NCBI GenBank assembly: GCA_008638375.1
Contig: CM018052.1
Coordinates: 24,397,071-24,461,070, forward strand
DNA length: 64,000 nucleotides
From: Nyssa sinensis
Lineage: Eukaryota; Streptophyta; Magnoliopsida; Cornales; Nyssaceae
Reading direction: 5' to 3'
This document shows, piece by piece, positions 1 through 9,672 of the stretch (position 1 is its first letter; each line of letters opens with the position of its first letter). The notes under the pieces were generated by a model. It was not told the origin of the DNA. It was given only the letters and a program-made list of their open reading frames with translations, and made no database searches. The position numbers and the translations under genes are program-made.

Positions 1-46
1 GGCCTACAGGTCAAAGTCCACGAGGCTATTCATTGGTTAGGGCGAG

Positions 47-1264
47 TGATAACTGGTCAAAAAATGTATATTTATTTTGTTAACCCTAGATATTCTTGCA
101 CTTTTATTATTTTAATTTCTCCAATCTATATGCATTTACTAGTTAATTCTTATTTTATCTTTTTGCAGAGAAAACTCGTCAAAGTTGATGATTCCGTGAT
201 GGATTTGGAGCAAAAGGAAAATATTGGGTTTTGAAGTGATAAAAGAAGTGGAAGACAAGTAATTTTGGGTTAGAAGAGAGGCTTGGTCCATATGTAGGTG
301 GACCAGGGCCTATTTTAGCATTATAGGCTCTATTTTGGAGCACTTTAGACTCCCTTTTTGGGCCCCTAATGTCTAATTACGGGATTTTAGTTTATTTTCC
401 TGAATTCTTATGTAGTGGGGGTAATTTTGGAAAAAGGGGGATAATATTGTAAGCTAGGGTTTTGGAAAAGGAGGAGGCCGTTTTTGGGGATCTGAAGGCT
501 AGAGAAAGAGACGGAGAAGACAACTCAAAAGAGGAGGATGAAGAATTCCATGGCTATGGTGGTCTCCTCTTCCACGATCATGGGCTAAGTTCTCTCATTC
601 CTAGGGTTTAGATGAAACCCTAGTCAAGTAATATTGCTTTTTTGTATTTTATTTTTGGGTTAATTAATCTTGGATGTTGATTGTATAACATTGGGATTTC
701 ATTAAGGCATTGATCGTATTATTCAGTTTCATATAATCAATTTCTGTGATTTTGTTTATGTGGTTATACAATAGTAATATGTGTACATACATCAAAACCG
801 TAGGACGAGTCATAACTCAGGAAAAACAAATTGTGACTATGACCTTAGAATTAGCGTAGACAATTTGTGTTGACCAAAGATGATTCGTGCTTAGGGTTTT
901 GGTGCGTGATTTTCTTGATGATTGTATTGAGGCTTGTAGCCAAAATACGTCTTTTACATCCAAATTGAATGACCCAAGAATTAATACAATTGAAGCTAGT
1001 TACAAGATTAGTGGTGGATTCAACACCCTAGGAATTCTCTTTTAATTTGATTCCTCATTAATTCAGTTAAATATTTGTTTTAAGTATAGTTCTCATTTAA
1101 TTTTAAGAAAGAATCAACAAACAATCACTCTTTGTGAATTTGAATTAAAGTTAATCTCAACTTTGGGTTTTTAAACAATTAACAGTCTCTGTGGGTTCGA
1201 CCCTTACTTCTCTACTATACTAGTAGTTTAGTTTGGTAATTTGATTAATTTCTACGACAGATCA
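47..1264 (+). mobile_element. Nested solo LTR, 1.2 kb, TSD GCGAG
   Basis: It starts TGATAACTGG and ends ACGACAGATCA. Identical 5-bp duplications GCGAG lie on both sides (42-46 and 1265-1269). Removing it restores the 'gggcgaggctgg' phrase found intact elsewhere in the related elements (for example near 33780). The last 100 bases ('tctctgtgggttcgaccc...ctatactagtagtttagtttgg') resemble the 3' end of Athila-type Ty3/gypsy LTRs; that family assignment is from memory. No coding capacity is seen. Confidence 0.75.
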
Positions 1265-1913
1265 GCGAGGCTGGACACAGGGCATTGTTGGGACCAGCAG
1301 ACCCCCTCCTTTGAACCCTTAAATATGGGAAGAACTGGCAGCCACGAGCCTATTCATTAGTCTGAGCGGGGATGGATCTTTGGAACTTTATGTGTGGGAA
1401 TCTATGGGAGTCCGTGAACGGACATATGGGAGTTGTATACATAATGACAGAGGGTATGCCAGGCCCTACGAGGTTATTAGACCTATGAGTCAATATCACA
1501 CGACCGACGGGCCTAAGGGCATTATATACATAATAACACAATGTGCATCGAGATGTTTATTGATATCATATATTTTTATTGAACTTCTAGAATGATCATA
1601 TTTTCTTATGAATGATATATGTCGTGAAAGCTTATCCATTGGTTCACGATTGATTACTTTATGAGTGTGATAGTATGACTGTTGTTGATGTCTGACCTAA
1701 GGGTCATTTCTATTGCTTACACTCTACTCTATGTTATTGGTTATTGTGACGTACTGTTCTACTGTCTGTTATGACTTCCTATCCAATTGGTTATTGTGAT
1801 AATCTATTCTATTGATCATTGTGATATTCCACTAGTTATTGTGACATGTCATTCTATTGGCTATTGAGGTGTTATCCTTTATTGGCTATTGTAGCAACCT
1901 ATGTCATGACTGG

Positions 1914-3573
1914 TGATGAGTGCGCAAAAGTGTACTCTAAATACCCTATTATTAGATTAAATTGCTAGAATATGAATAGAAATGTTGGGATATAATTTAC
2001 ATTATTTAATTTAATTTCTATTTACAGTGAGATTGGTTTGAGCATTATTTTATAATATTTTAAATCTCAAATATTGCATTGGTTGTTGGCGAGAGATAAT
2101 TGGTAGTTGTACTTCACACTTATATTTTTTGAGCTTTATTATTCGGATTATTTATTTAAATTTGTTTTAATGGTAGTTACATTTTACTTACTTGAGCCTG
2201 ACTCTCCAAGTCGTCCAATAGAGCAAAAGAAAATAAAAATAAAAAAAGAAACAAGAAGCTGAAGAGGAGGACGGCTAACCAAGGCAAGGAAAGTAAAAAA
2301 AAAAAAAAAGAATGGAAGAAGGAAAAGCAAAAGGAACCAAGAAGCAGTGAGGCGTTGAATGAAGGATGGCTGAAGTTGTAGTGGGGCCTAGGCTTAAGGT
2401 GATGAAGACTTTGAAGAAACGTGGAGCTGCTTGGTTGGGCTTTGTACAGAGCAGTTGTGCGGCGTGAAGTCATGTGGGCTAGGACTAGGTGCAGTGCGGT
2501 TTTGAAGAATGAGAGCTGCCTAGCGTGGCACGGCTGGGAGTGTCTTTGGGGGAAAAGCAAAAGAAGAAAGAAAGTAAGCTGAAGTGGGCCCAGGCGCTGA
2601 ATCAAGAAGGAGGCTTAGTATGGCTAGCGAGGCCCAGGCGCTGTAGCGTGTAGGGCTTAATTGAGGCGCAGGAAAAATTAAAAGGAGAACAACAGCAAAA
2701 TCGTGCAGTGGCTGCGCAAAATAGAAAAAAACACAGGAACAGTGGCTGCGCAAAACAGAAAAAAAACATAGGAACAGCGGCTGCACAGTTGAACAGAACA
2801 TCAGCGCAGTTACTCCATGGCTCAATTTTTCTCCGTGAAATTTATGTTGTCTGTCTTATACATGAGTAACTAAATTTCTAAGTGGGGTTAGGGATGAACT
2901 TGCACACTAGATGGTTATTTTAATTTATTTTTGATTCCTATACGTGGTTTTCATTTATTAAATTCTTTGATTGTCATTCTCAATTTATTGTTGGGTTTTC
3001 TTTTTCGAATAATTAAAGGGTTCAGTTTGTTTATAGATTCAGTCATGCTTTTTCTATTGAATGGATTAATGCTTTGATTATTTTGGGAACAATTAATTAT
3101 TTATATTGATTCAATTCTTTACTGCAATATTACTCGTTGGGTATATTGTCGTCATTGGGTTTTCTCAATGTGAATAATAATTTGAGTAATTTAAAAGTGA
3201 TAAATGATTTTTCAAAGGATTACTTTCAGTTTAATTTTGGTTCATAATTTTATATCTTCCGATTGAGATTTTTAGAATTTAAATTCTCAATTGAGTTATC
3301 AGTGAATTAAAAACAATTAAAATACCAAATATGTGCACGGGATTCCCGAAGCTCTACTGTTCGTTAAACTTGAGTACTTTGTCCGTTAATCAGTTTGTCT
3401 AATTTTTATTTGCATTCAAAATCACTTTTTATATTTTTATTTTCTCGTGAAACTTTTAATATTTTTCTTCAGTTTCAGAAATTCTTTCTATTATTCTTTT
3501 AATTTTGTTTCCCTATGGAATCGACACTCCAAAGTTATACTACAACTACCGCGTTATTCTTTAGGCGTAATCA
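1914..3573 (+). mobile_element. Nested solo LTR, 1.66 kb, TSD ACTGG
   Basis: It starts TGATGAGTGCGC and ends GGCGTAATCA. The 5-bp duplications ACTGG sit at 1909-1913 and 3574-3578. Deleting it joins 'catgactgg' to 'ctatcatg', a phrase present uninterrupted in the 57762-61141 element near 60730. Its end ('ggaatcgacactccaaagttatactacaactaccgcg') is typical in style of long gypsy LTRs with a 'TCGAC' motif near U5. The family is inferred. Apparent open frames inside it (2177-2825, minus) are low-complexity and not credible genes. Confidence 0.75.
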
Positions 3574-4006
3574 ACTGGCTATCATGTTATCATGTTCTTA
3601 TTACCGCATATTATGTTCTTTTTACAATGACCTTAACCCATAGTAGAGAGAAGAGAATTTATTTACTGAGCTTTGTTAGCTCACTCCGACTTACTTATTT
3701 TTCAGGTAGTGATGCCACGAGACAACAATAGGAGCTTAAGAGCATAGGAGGACATTTTAAAAAAATGTATTAGTGATGATGTAGTTCTCTCATGTATTCT
3801 CCACCTAAAAGTGATGTAATGTTTAAGTTCTCTTTTGATATATGTAAAACTATTTTATGTATATTTAAGACTTTCGCTAATTAACTGTTAAATTATTTTA
3901 TTACACGTGTACCATTGTTACAAGGAAAGAAAAAGTAAGGACAGCCATAGGGTCGGCCTCGCGACACCAGATCTGCATAGGGTGGGTTTTGGGTCGTGAC
4001 ATTTTG

Positions 4007-4524
4007 TGCTAGAAAAAAATAAACAGCAGACCACTCTCCTGCGATACGGTTTGCCTAAGGGAAAAGATGATGAGTTCTAGAAGAGGAAGAGAATGAAGAT
4101 TGCATCAATCTCTTCAAGAAGCCTTTTCAATAATCAAGATTATCAAGAATAATGTAATTCTAGCCATCTTTTCAAGATTGTATGATTCATGTAAAGAAAA
4201 AGATCCAAATAGATTTTTAAAATTGCTTCCGCTGTGGTTACGAACCCAACAACTGTGTCGTCTATTTCGCAATGATGAACGCAACGTTACGAGCCAACGT
4301 TAAACAAACAACTCCCAACGTTTGTTTGTTAAAGAGTTTCCACTATATGTCTTTCATCTTTTCTAGTTTCTGTTCTACAAGAGGCTGTTACAACTTCTTC
4401 TGATACAGATAATCTTCAATCTATATCTTCTAGGACCAAAATTTGTGCCATTGAATTTATCGATTCTTACTTTTCCTTCATTTGCGCCATCGCACCCACT
4501 CAAACCTAGTGCTATGATACTAAT
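4007..4524 (-). mobile_element. Leader remnant of a copia element
   Basis: This lies downstream of the LTR at 4525-4918 when read on the minus strand. It begins with a primer-binding site like that for initiator tRNA-Met (4510-4520, AGTATCATAGC on the minus strand). No gag or pol domain can be recognised before the sequence meets the solo-LTR-like element ending at 4001. Most likely a truncated copia 5' end. Confidence 0.4.
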
Positions 4525-4918
4525 TGTTAGGAATATAATCACCTAACTAAGATTAGTGAAACACGAAAGTAAACAAGAAAATGAATCTAAAATCACACGC
4601 ACACACAAAAACACAAATATTTACGTGGTTTATCCCAGAATAGAGTTACGTCCATGGCTACTGCGGTTTTACTATGATTTGAAAAAGTTACAAATTATAA
4701 TGAGATATAACTCCTCAACTATAAATACATAGTATTAGGGCAATAGGGAAATAATGTGAAATATCAAAAATAGACTAAAAAAAATTGCCTCGGGGGCACA
4801 CCCCCAAACCCCCTCCTTCGAGCAAGGGAGCTCGCACCCCTCGACTAATTTACTGCGAAGTTTGATCCGCAGATGAGGGCTAATGTTTAGTATTTATCCA
4901 AATACACACTACCCAACA
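4525..4918 (-). mobile_element. Copia-type 5' LTR
   Basis: On the minus strand this starts TGTTGGGTAGTG and ends ATTCCTAACA, so the tips form a short inverted repeat (TGTTRGG). The sequence AGTATCATAGC follows after three bases, close to the primer-binding site for initiator tRNA-Met used by plant copia elements. The 'tttacgtggttta' and 'gcctcgggggcacacccccaaaccccc' phrases are typical of plant copia LTRs (established, from memory). The flanks do not form a target duplication, so this is a 5' LTR of a truncated element rather than a solo LTR. Confidence 0.55.
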
Positions 4919-5069
4919 ATTTATAAACTCTAAATGAGAAGACTAGGGGTCTCCCTCCAAATTTAAAAATACTTCCTTAGGGTTGAATGTTCCACAATCT
5001 GTCTTTTCATCTTAAATTCAAGTCAAAATGGTATACAGTAACAATTTTAATTATAATGCAAATGTTGAA

Positions 5070-5235
5070 ATGTCTTTTTTTTTTTGGTAGGTAAAGAAAC
5101 ATATAAGTAAAGAAATAAAATTACATGTTTACAAGGGGCATTCTCCGGGCATGAGCAAGGTAACAAAAGCCAACACCCAAACCAAGGCAGTAACAATCCG
5201 TAAAAAAGACAACACAAAAAAGAAACCAAACCTCC
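5070..5235 (-). mobile_element. Possible LINE 3' tail fragment
   Basis: A poly-T run at 5072-5085 followed by 'ggtaggtaaagaaacatataagtaaag' and 'acaaggggca' looks like the reverse complement of a LINE 3' end with its poly-A tail. No reverse transcriptase is present. It abuts the stop codon of the NAC gene at 5245, so it may form part of that gene's 3' UTR. The identification is tentative. Confidence 0.3.
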
Positions 5236-5244
5236 AAAGCACTA

Positions 5245-6488
5245 CTACAACTGAAAAAGATCATTCAAAAAGCTTTGAAAAGTCTGGTCGTCAAAGATCT
5301 CATAAATGTTCTTATCATCAGACCAACTCGGCAATGATGCTACTTCTTCTGCTGCAGATGGAATTGACATGATGGTGGAAACTAATTCATCAGATTTCGG
5401 TGGTGCAACACTTCCACAACATGTCTCAAAATCATCAAGCCGATTAGGTTGTAGTGCTGGTGAAGAAGCAACTGGTATGATAGCAGAATCTAATTCAATG
5501 GATATTTTTGTTATATCACTTCCACAGCGTACTTTAGTTCTACGTGAATTTTCTTCTTCAAATGTTGGCCTTCTTTTGCCACACTCTTGCGATCTTTCCA
5601 CAACACATGGCTCACTTTCTGTAGCCCTATCAGTACTGGCAGCAGGAACTTCATATCTCCTTAAGCACTTCGAGTCATCTCTCATTATGCGACATAATAC
5701 AAAATCACTTCCATGTTATACACAAACAAAAAAAAAAATCCACATTAGTTAGAGATGAAGGTAAATCAAAACATATAAAATATTGATATTAACAATACTA
5801 GATCAAATGAAGTTTAAGCATTCACATTATATATATATATATATATAAAAGAATACTATTAATTGAACAAAACAAATATGATTTTGCACCTTCATGCATG
5901 TGTTTGTGTGTGTGTGTGTGTATGTATATGTATATGGATATTAAGAGTCACAGTACAATTACAATAGCATATAATATAAAACAAGTTATAGGAAATTGTA
6001 AAATAACATACTTGCAAGCCAATCAAAGAAACAGCAGGCAGTGAGTCCTCATGCATCATCCAGTGAGAGTTATTTTCAACATGTAAATCTCCCTTGACTT
6101 GAAATACCAACATCCTCTTGAACCCGATAACCTCCTTGTGATCGTTCTTAATTTGGACAGCCCCAGTTTGAGTGTCCCATGCCCCACAACCAGCCTTTCT
6201 AATATTCTGCTTTGGGCCGATCTTCTTCAACCTCGTTAAAACATATATGGTGTTTGTTGTCTTCTTCTTCCCTTTGATAGTGACCCAGGGATTGGGAACT
6301 TCATTGTTAAACACTTCCCATGGTGCCTTATCACCATAAAGATCACGCTCAATCACTACACCAGGAAATGGCAATGTTAGATCCACCACCTTCGTCCATA
6401 GGTAGTGGATGAGTTCTTCTTCAGTAGGCATAAAACGAAAACCCAGCGGAATCCTACTCATCTTCTTTAACTCTTTCTTCTCTCCCAC
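5245..6488 (-). CDS. NAC-domain transcription factor, two exons, splice phases do not match
   Basis: A plant-specific DNA-binding transcription factor expected to act in the nucleus. Exon 1 (6488-6012, 159 codons) holds the whole NAC domain without an intron: GFRFMPTEEELIHYL (subdomain A, residues 16-30), IERDLYGDKAPWEVF (B), the TRLKKIGPKQNIRKAGCGAWD region (C), VIGFKRMLVFQ (D) and SHWMMHEDSLPAVSL (E). A strong donor CAA|GTATGT follows. Exon 2 (5707-5245) opens with DFVLCRIMRDDSK, the usual end of the NAC domain, then an acidic, Ser-rich C-terminus ending in a probable activation region (DDKNIYEIFDDQTFQSFLNDLFQL). Exon 1 ends in phase 0 but exon 2, from the only nearby acceptor (GGAAG|TGAT), needs two preceding bases, so plain joining meets TGA. 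Either a donor indel has broken the gene or a weak alternative donor is used. A second possible start is Met10 (MSRIPLGF). Most NAC genes have introns inside the domain; this one does not. Confidence 0.8.
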
Positions 6489-7309
6489 CGCTCTTCACTT
6501 TCTTGATTTCCTCTGCAAAAACTCAAGCTATAGAGTGTATATATATTTGATGTTTTAATTACTTGCCCACTACGTACATGCATATGCATAATCCCTTGGT
6601 CGGTTGATAGTAGATATATATCAAAAAGGAATCCATGTTAAATCTGTCTCAGATGTTATATCAATATTGGATTTAATTAAATAATGTGAACCAATTAGGC
6701 ATTGCCATATATTTTGAAAGTATACAAAATATTTTGGAAACATCTTTACGAATTGCTTTTTATCTTACAAACCCATATGATCGGAAAAACTATACTACAA
6801 TAGTTTTATCCTTCTTAAATCTTTCTAAAAAATTTACATGCGCTAGCTGTTAATGATACTACATTAATATTAGTCTTTCTCATATTTTTAGAGCATTTTA
6901 GAGTTTTAATTTTTAAAAATCAACTTATTCCACAAAATTAGTAGGTAATTATCTAATTTCAATTTTTACCGGTTTGCCAATTATTCATAGTAAAATGTAT
7001 ATCAGAAAGTATTCCGTACTAACTTACACGCATCGGACTAAGTCCCTCTCACTGTGAGAACCATGCTACCTCTCTCTGTGAAAGCCATGCCACCTTTTGG
7101 TAAGAAAAGTTTATTCTTTGGGTCTTTTAAATATAAAAAAATTATCATGAATTTTTTGGTTTGAAAATTTTATTTTAGAAACTTTTAGTATTTTCTTTTT
7201 TTTTTTTTCCAATTTTATCCTCTTGACAATACGAGTATAATAATCCCTGTATTTGAGACCAGTCATAAATTTTTAATCTTTGAATTAATGAATAAATATT
7301 TTAACCCAA
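6489..7309. other. Intergenic region upstream of the NAC gene
   Basis: AT-rich DNA with no credible gene. 7120-7200 ('tttgaaaattttattttagaaacttttagtattttc') resembles one arm of the inverted-repeat element at 52533-53055, so it is probably a fragment of the same MITE family. The 7015-7095 stretch ('cgcatcggactaagtccctctcactgtgagaac') resembles part of the SINE-like sequence at 7960-8130. No clear TATA box was fixed. Confidence 0.4.
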
Positions 7310-8000
7310 AATTTGAATTACTAACTTACGGCTAAGTATGAAGGGTGGTCTTTTTATCATTTGCAAATAATTTTTAACGTAATTTTGTTCTTTCATGTTG
7401 AAATTATATTTGAACAAATAATTATTTTAAAATATCAATTTAAAAATTCTTTTCTCTTCAATAAACTTCTCTTAATCAATTCTTTTTTCAATTAAAAGGA
7501 TCTAAGTCAATCAACATAACTATGAGTATAAAACAAATCTTTTTTTATATAAGTGAATATAAAACATATGTTAAAATCTTAAAACTTGATAAATAAAAAA
7601 TTTTAATTTTGTAAGCATCATCGGTCAGTTTATGGGTATCAGAATAACTCTAGAAAATTTTAATTACTAACTTACAGCTAAGTATGAAGGATGGCCTTTT
7701 TATCATTTGAAAATAATTTTAACGCAATTTTGCTTTTTCATGTTGAAATTATATTTGAACAAATAATTATTTTAAAATATCAATTTAAAAATTCTTTTCT
7801 CTTCAATAAACTTCTCTTAATCAATTCTTTTTTCAATTAAAAGCATATAAGTCAATCAACATAACTATGAGTATAAAACAAATCTTTTTTTATATCAGTG
7901 AGTATAAAACATATGTTAAAATCTTAAAACTTGATAAATGAAAATTTTTATTTTTTAAGTATCATTGGTCAGTTTACGGGCATCAGAGTAAGTCTCTATT
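7310..8000. repeat. 346-bp tandem duplication
   Basis: Two nearly identical copies stand head to tail. Copy 1 runs from 'aattactaacttacggctaagtatgaag' near 7315 and copy 2 from the same phrase near 7661, an offset of 346 bases. They differ by scattered substitutions and small indels ('acggct' against 'acagct', 'ggatct' against 'gcatat'). Both are AT-rich and non-coding. Confidence 0.85.
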
Positions 8001-8130
8001 CCCGTGATAGTCAGACACACCATTTAAACTCTAGCTACCAAGGATTGGCGCAGAGTACACTCAAACTCGAGACGTTTGAATTTTATCATCAACGTTTTTA
8101 CCGTTAAGTCATACCTTCGGGTGGTAAATT
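7960..8130 (-). mobile_element. tRNA-derived SINE-like sequence
   Basis: On the minus strand, starting near 8128, the sequence reads TGACTTAACGGT (compare the RNA polymerase III A box) and, about 33 bases on, GAGTTTGAGTG (compare the B box, GGTTCGANTCC). The spacing and order fit a tRNA-derived SINE head. The downstream part shares words with 7015-7095. No clear tail or target duplication could be fixed, so the assignment is tentative. Confidence 0.4.
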
Positions 8131-8609
8131 TCTTTTTGTTTTATTAGTCATTAATATGAAAAAAAATTAAAATGATATAGATAAACTTTAAGAAAGTTAG
8201 AAAATTTGAATCAAGAACTTAACATTCTATCTTGCTACTACTTAAAAAAAAAAGTTAAGCAAGTTGATCTATCTGAAATGGAAATATCAATCTCTCTCAA
8301 ACAGACAACTATAGTTAAAATCGTTGCACACACACACATAGTTGTTAGGATTTCCCCCTCCCCAAAACTCTTGTATATAAAAAAAATTAATTTATCAAAA
8401 TTTCAAAAGGTCAAGAAAATAATTTTTTTTATGGAAAAAAAATTGATGTTTGAAAATATATAGTTTAAACTATTTGGAATGAATCAATAAAGAAACTTAA
8501 AATACTATGCAATTCAAATTGGCAAATTTGAAGAAAAAATTTGTTGAATTATCATTTGATAATTCATGATTAAAAAATTTATTTTGTTGGAACTGAACAT
8601 AAAAATTAT

Positions 8610-9350
8610 AATTCTAAATCAACAGCAACACCAGGTCCTTTCTTGCCTAGCATTACATTCCTTCGACTCTCCTCTATCCTTACCTCCGGAAAGACGTCAC
8701 CAATTGAAGGAAGGGCTATCTTCCAATAATTCTCCCCCTTACTTCGTCAAATTCAATGTTGAGGCCAGCAAGAAATTTAAAAATCCGATTGTCCTCCACA
8801 ATTTTCTTGTGATGATGGTTATCTTCCACATATTTCCATTCATTGGTATTGAATAGATCAAGATCTTCGCACACCCGTTTTATAGAGTTGAAATACTTGG
8901 TGACACTATCCTCTCCTTAACGCATCTCACCAAGTTTAAGAGTTAACTCAAAAATTTGAGATTGATTACCCAAATACGAATACATTTGGTTCACATTCTC
9001 CCAAAGCTCCTGTGTTATTGGATAGCCCATATAGTTAGAGCTAATATCATTTTCCATTGAATTCACAAGCCATGTCATGACCATGGAATTTTCAGCATCC
9101 TAAGTTTTATAGGCTGGATCATCTTTTGTAAGGACCATTTTTTCACTAGTCAAATAGCCCATCTTCCCATGCCCCGGATGTACATGCGAACCAATTGAGA
9201 CCATCACAAAAAATTATCACCATTTCGGCAAATAGTGGTAATTTAAACAGAGTGAGACTCGGAGTTAGTTCCATTACCTTTTAACTGGTTTGCAACAGAG
9301 GAGGAAGGTGGGACAGTAGTGGACTCAATTGAAACATCAGACATGGTGTT
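8610..9350 (-). pseudogene. Copia-type gag remnant
   Basis: On the minus strand a reading opens with MSDVSIESTTVPPSSSVANQLKG, then a 'NGDNFLWWSQLVRMYIRGMGRWAI' stretch that matches the 'NY..W...M..YL..K..W' head of copia gag polyproteins (UBN2-type family). Several in-frame stops follow (for example in the L*H and Q* regions), so it cannot encode gag. It lies just downstream of the PBS and LTR at 9421-9672, where gag is expected. The element is cut near 8610, where similarity to copia fades. Confidence 0.65.
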
Positions 9351-9420
9351 ACAATCGAGATAGAGAACAGGAAACAGAAGTGGGAAGAACAGGAAAGAAG
9401 GAGTTAGTAAGCAATTTCTA

Positions 9421-9432
9421 GCTCTGATACCA
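9421..9432 (-). other. Primer-binding site, initiator tRNA-Met type
   Basis: The minus strand reads TGGTATCAGAGC, the classic copia primer-binding site. It is directly next to the inner edge of the LTR at 9433. Confidence 0.8.
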
Positions 9433-9672
9433 TAAAAAATCGAGAGAATAGTTTCGAAATGATTTTCTCATATATTGAATTATTTTTATTTGCATAGATT
9501 CCTAGTTATAGGAATTACAAGAAATTTAAACTAGGAAAAGAATAACTAATTAGTTTACCTAACAAAGATACATTCCTAATTTATAATCATTGACTAATTA
9601 TTGCCTAATTTACAGTTAATTTACATCTATTCAATCTTGGTAATTACTGCCAAATATCTTTCTGATTTTTCA
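9433..9672 (-). mobile_element. Copia 5' LTR inserted into the gypsy element
   Basis: About 240 bases. On the minus strand it starts TGAAAAATCAGAAAG and ends CGATTTTTTA, just before the PBS; the tips are an imperfect inverted repeat. It interrupts the gypsy integrase C-terminus immediately after the reading 'GRLVPRPWNY', so this copia landed in the 3' end of the gypsy element. The copia is truncated near 8610 and the gypsy 3' LTR was not found to its left. Confidence 0.65.

Larger units (their letters stand above)
1..4001 (+). mobile_element. Long solo-LTR-like element, 3' part (left end outside window)
   Basis: The right end reads GGGTGGGTTTTGGGTCGTGACA, the same terminus as four other elements in this window (ending at 34923, 43488, 61141 and, reversed, at 12167). 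The body holds blocks shared with the 57762-61141 element: the 'gggcgaggctggac...cagaccagcagaccc' block, the 'ggctattgtggca' stretch, and the 'ttactgagctttgttagctcactcc...tttcag' block near 3665. The left end lies before base 1. It is split by two younger insertions (47-1264 and 1914-3573). No protein domain is seen. The TG..CA ends and lack of coding sequence suggest a solo LTR of a long-LTR Ty3/gypsy family; this is inference. Confidence 0.6.

Noticed and set aside
2177..2825. Minus-strand open frames of 142 and 101 codons
   Set aside because: Low-complexity, Phe/Leu/Ser-rich translations of purine-rich DNA inside a solo LTR; no domain.
5306..5752. 148-codon plus-strand open frame opposite the NAC C-terminus
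   Set aside because: Antisense shadow; the minus strand continues the NAC reading DFVLCRI....
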